Shown here: one piece after another, positions 7,395-8,301 of the stretch
Layout of the letters: each line of letters starts with the position of its first letter
Position numbering within the stretch: position 1 is the first letter of the stretch
Source of the DNA: Verrucomicrobiaceae bacterium
Lineage (GTDB): Bacteria; Verrucomicrobiota; Verrucomicrobiia; Verrucomicrobiales; Verrucomicrobiaceae
Assembly (NCBI GenBank): GCA_021151605.1
Contig: JAGKWZ010000391.1
Coordinates: forward strand, 1-8,301
Reading direction: 5' to 3'
DNA length: 8,301 nt
Position numbers and translations under genes: made by a program
Notes under the pieces: model-generated
Databases searched by the model: none
The model's input: only the letters and a program-made list of their open reading frames with translations
Told to the model about the DNA's origin: nothing

Positions 7395-8054
7395 TCACTT
7401 GTATTCTGGCAGCACCGGCAGCCATTCACGCCAGGCGATGATATGCTCCCGAGTCAGGCGCTCGCAGGCGGAGGGAGATTGAGAGCGAAAGGCCTCCACC
7501 AGCTTTTCATGCGAGGAGGCCGTTTGCTCGCGGGTGTCGAGTTTTTGCCCCTGATGCTGGCGCTGCAGCCGCCCTAGCCACATTTCGAGCTCGCCGCGAA
7601 TGGAGCGCCAGAGCTTCAAAAGACGGGCATTGCCGCTCATCTCCATGATCAACTCATGAAACTCCAGATCGAGCTTCGTGACCTCGCCCAGCGTCTTTGC
7701 CTTGCGGGTGGCGGCGATGTTTTTCAGTAATGCGGTTGCATCCCGCTGGATCGCAGGCACGGCCAGACGTGCTGCCACGGACTCCAAAGTCACTCGCAAC
7801 AAATAAAGCTCCTCAAAATCCTTCGGCGAAAGATCCTTCACATAGGCGCGACCGGTCTCGCTGAACTCCACCAACCCGTCCCGCTCTAGCGCAAACAATG
7901 CCTCACGCACCGGAACCCGGCTCACTCCTAGTTCCCGCGCCATCGCCACCTCGGCCAGTAGCGATCCTGGCTCACTTTGCCCGTCAATGATGCGGCGACG
8001 CAGCAGACTGATGGCGTACTCGGTTAGAGATGATGAGGAAGTTGAGCTCTTCAT
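7395..8054 (-). CDS. FadR-type GntR transcriptional regulator (FCD domain)
   Basis: A 219-residue cytoplasmic DNA-binding protein. Residues about 10-74 form a GntR winged helix-turn-helix: LRRRIIDGQSEPGSLL (18-33), then LGVSRVPVREALFALERDGLV (42-62), the recognition helix and wing lead-in typical of this family. Residues about 80-212 form an all-helical FCD ligand-binding domain. Its metal-binding pattern is visible as Asp129-x3-His133 (DLEFH), His182 (SSHEKL) and His204 (TREHI). FCD regulators usually sense small organic or sugar acids, so the likely ligand is a glycan breakdown product such as a uronate or aldonate (inference). The gene opens the cluster and ends 10 nt before the cytochrome gene, implying co-transcription. 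Two GTATAC-centred sites directly upstream suggest autoregulation of the whole unit. No Shine-Dalgarno is visible before its ATG and there is no alternative Met nearby, so the start is likely but its translation signal is unusual. Confidence 0.93.
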   Translation of the reverse strand: MKSSTSSSSLTEYAISLLRRRIIDGQSEPGSLLAEVAMARELGVSRVPVREALFALERDGLVEFSETGRAYVKDLSPKDFEELYLLRVTLESVAARLAVPAIQRDATALLKNIAATRKAKTLGEVTKLDLEFHELIMEMSGNARLLKLWRSIRGELEMWLGRLQRQHQGQKLDTREQTASSHEKLVEAFRSQSPSACERLTREHIIAWREWLPVLPEYK

Positions 8055-8056
8055 AA

Positions 8057-8065
8057 TGTATACAG
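8057..8065. promoter_or_regulatory. Operator-like site 1 (TGTATACAG) for the GntR regulator
   Basis: TGTATACA (8057-8064) is a perfect 8-bp palindrome, 2 bp from the GntR start codon. It fits the general GntR-family operator form (GT and AC half-sites around a short centre). It shares GTATACAG with the second site; the palindromic cores are 26 bp apart. Binding here would overlap the translation start region and probably repress. Confidence 0.6.
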
Positions 8066-8082
8066 TTTTCAGGCTGATAAAC

Positions 8083-8091
8083 GGTATACAG
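8083..8091. promoter_or_regulatory. Operator-like site 2 (GGTATACAG) for the GntR regulator
   Basis: This site repeats GTATACAG exactly (8084-8091) in the same orientation as site 1, with the GTATAC palindrome core at 8084-8089. Two such 8-mers within 34 bp, at a GntR gene's own start, are unlikely to be accidental. NanR, another FCD regulator, is known to bind tandem GGTATA repeats, a similar core, though its spacing differs. Confidence 0.58.
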
Positions 8092-8148
8092 AATCCAGAT
8101 CTTTCTGCTCTCGCGATTGATGGGTATCAGCTTTGGAGCTCATTCAAA

Positions 8149-8232
8149 ACACGCAGGATTTTCATCGAGCCTGCCCATTTTTGTTCAGAAGTTCTACTGA
8201 CAGGCCACCGGTTAAGTTGTCTCGCTGCGTGT
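8149..8232 (-). terminator. Possible long-loop terminator after the right-edge gene
   Basis: On the minus strand ACACGCAG (8232-8225) begins at the right-edge stop codon and is complemented exactly by CTGCGTGT (8156-8149), followed by more T (TTT). The 8-bp stem plus T run resembles a factor-independent terminator, but the 68-nt loop is far longer than usual. It could also be chance. Confidence 0.2.
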
Positions 8233-8301
8233 CACGCGATGATCTCCCGAACAACCTCGCCAAACACATCGGTGAGGCGGTAATCGCGGCCAAGTTTGCG
8301 C
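8232..8301 (-). CDS. C-terminal end of a second DUF1501-like protein (5' part outside window)
   Basis: Only the last 22 codons and the TGA (8232-8234) are inside the window. The tail GRDYRLTDVFGEVVREIIA closely parallels the C-terminus of the DUF1501 protein at 1520-2917 (LDFRLTGVEESHVVKEVLA): the RLT-x-V core, the VV pair and the E-x-x-A end line up. I infer a second DUF1501 gene, probably preceded by its own PSD1 gene, giving tandem modules. The fragment is short, so the assignment depends on this one alignment; another protein with a similar tail cannot be excluded. Confidence 0.6.
   Translation of the reverse strand, partial: RKLGRDYRLTDVFGEVVREIIA

Larger units (their letters stand above)
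8055..8231. other. Intergenic region: presumed promoter and operators of the GntR-led cluster
   Basis: This 177-bp gap separates the DUF1501-like gene at the right edge from the GntR gene; both are on the minus strand. It is less GC-rich than the genes and holds two GTATACAG repeats near the GntR start. I see no convincing -35/-10 pair: the best -10-like hexamers (TATACC, TATACA on the minus strand) lie inside the operator-like sites, so a repressor there could block polymerase. I see no credible small gene on either strand. Confidence 0.6.

Noticed and set aside
7385..7429. Earlier ATG at 7429 for the cytochrome gene
   Set aside because: It would add 15 polar, Cys-rich residues before an otherwise standard Sec signal peptide and overlap the GntR gene by 35 nt.
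18..8283. Long plus-strand reading frames (for example 18-833, 912-1547, 1544-2428, 2465-3283, 3415-4209, 4472-5200)
   Set aside because: They mirror the minus-strand genes in GC-rich DNA, overlap conserved domains over their full length and show no recognisable motifs.
8055..8283. Divergent small plus-strand gene starting in the GntR promoter region
   Set aside because: The only frame starts inside the GntR gene, crosses the operator-like sites and runs antisense into the right-edge gene, with no ribosome site or protein-like pattern.

Overview
The window looks like part of a Verrucomicrobiota or Planctomycetota chromosome, and I lean towards Verrucomicrobiota. The reasons are the protein families (PSCyt1-PSCyt2-PSD1 cytochromes, i.e. 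DUF1549/DUF1553, and DUF1501 proteins, which are heavily expanded in these phyla), a GC-rich composition, and a clear anti-Shine-Dalgarno match before one start codon. This assignment rests on gene content, not on a marker gene.

All convincing genes lie on the minus strand, so the window reads right to left. At the right edge (8232-8301) are the last 22 codons of a gene whose C-terminus resembles that of the DUF1501 gene further left. A 177-bp gap (8055-8231) follows, carrying two GTATACAG direct repeats with palindromic GTATAC cores just before a FadR-type GntR regulator (7395-8054). The regulator starts a very compact cluster: a secreted di-haem PSCyt1/PSCyt2/PSD1 protein (4478-7384, 10-nt gap), a Tat-exported right-handed beta-helix protein of the pectate-lyase-3 type (2914-4488, 11-nt overlap), a Tat-exported DUF1501 protein of the alkaline-phosphatase/sulfatase clan (1520-2917, ATGA overlap), and a Sec-exported glycoside-hydrolase-like protein with a C-terminal CBM9-like domain (1-1523, GTGA overlap, cut by the left edge).

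Inference: this is one transcription unit for extracytoplasmic processing of a complex glycan. The regulator would sense a small acidic breakdown product, the two carbohydrate-active proteins would bind and cleave the polymer, the DUF1501 protein might remove ester groups, and the cytochrome might perform an electron-transfer step on the substrate. The biochemistry of the PSCyt/PSD1 and DUF1501 families is not settled, so the joint function is a hypothesis. The most distinctive points are the beta-helix gene inserted between the usually adjacent PSD1 and DUF1501 genes, its lower GC in places, the paired operator-like sites, and a palindromic repeat embedded in the cytochrome gene. I saw no RNA genes, CRISPR arrays or insertion sequences, and no gene-free stretch longer than 177 bp.
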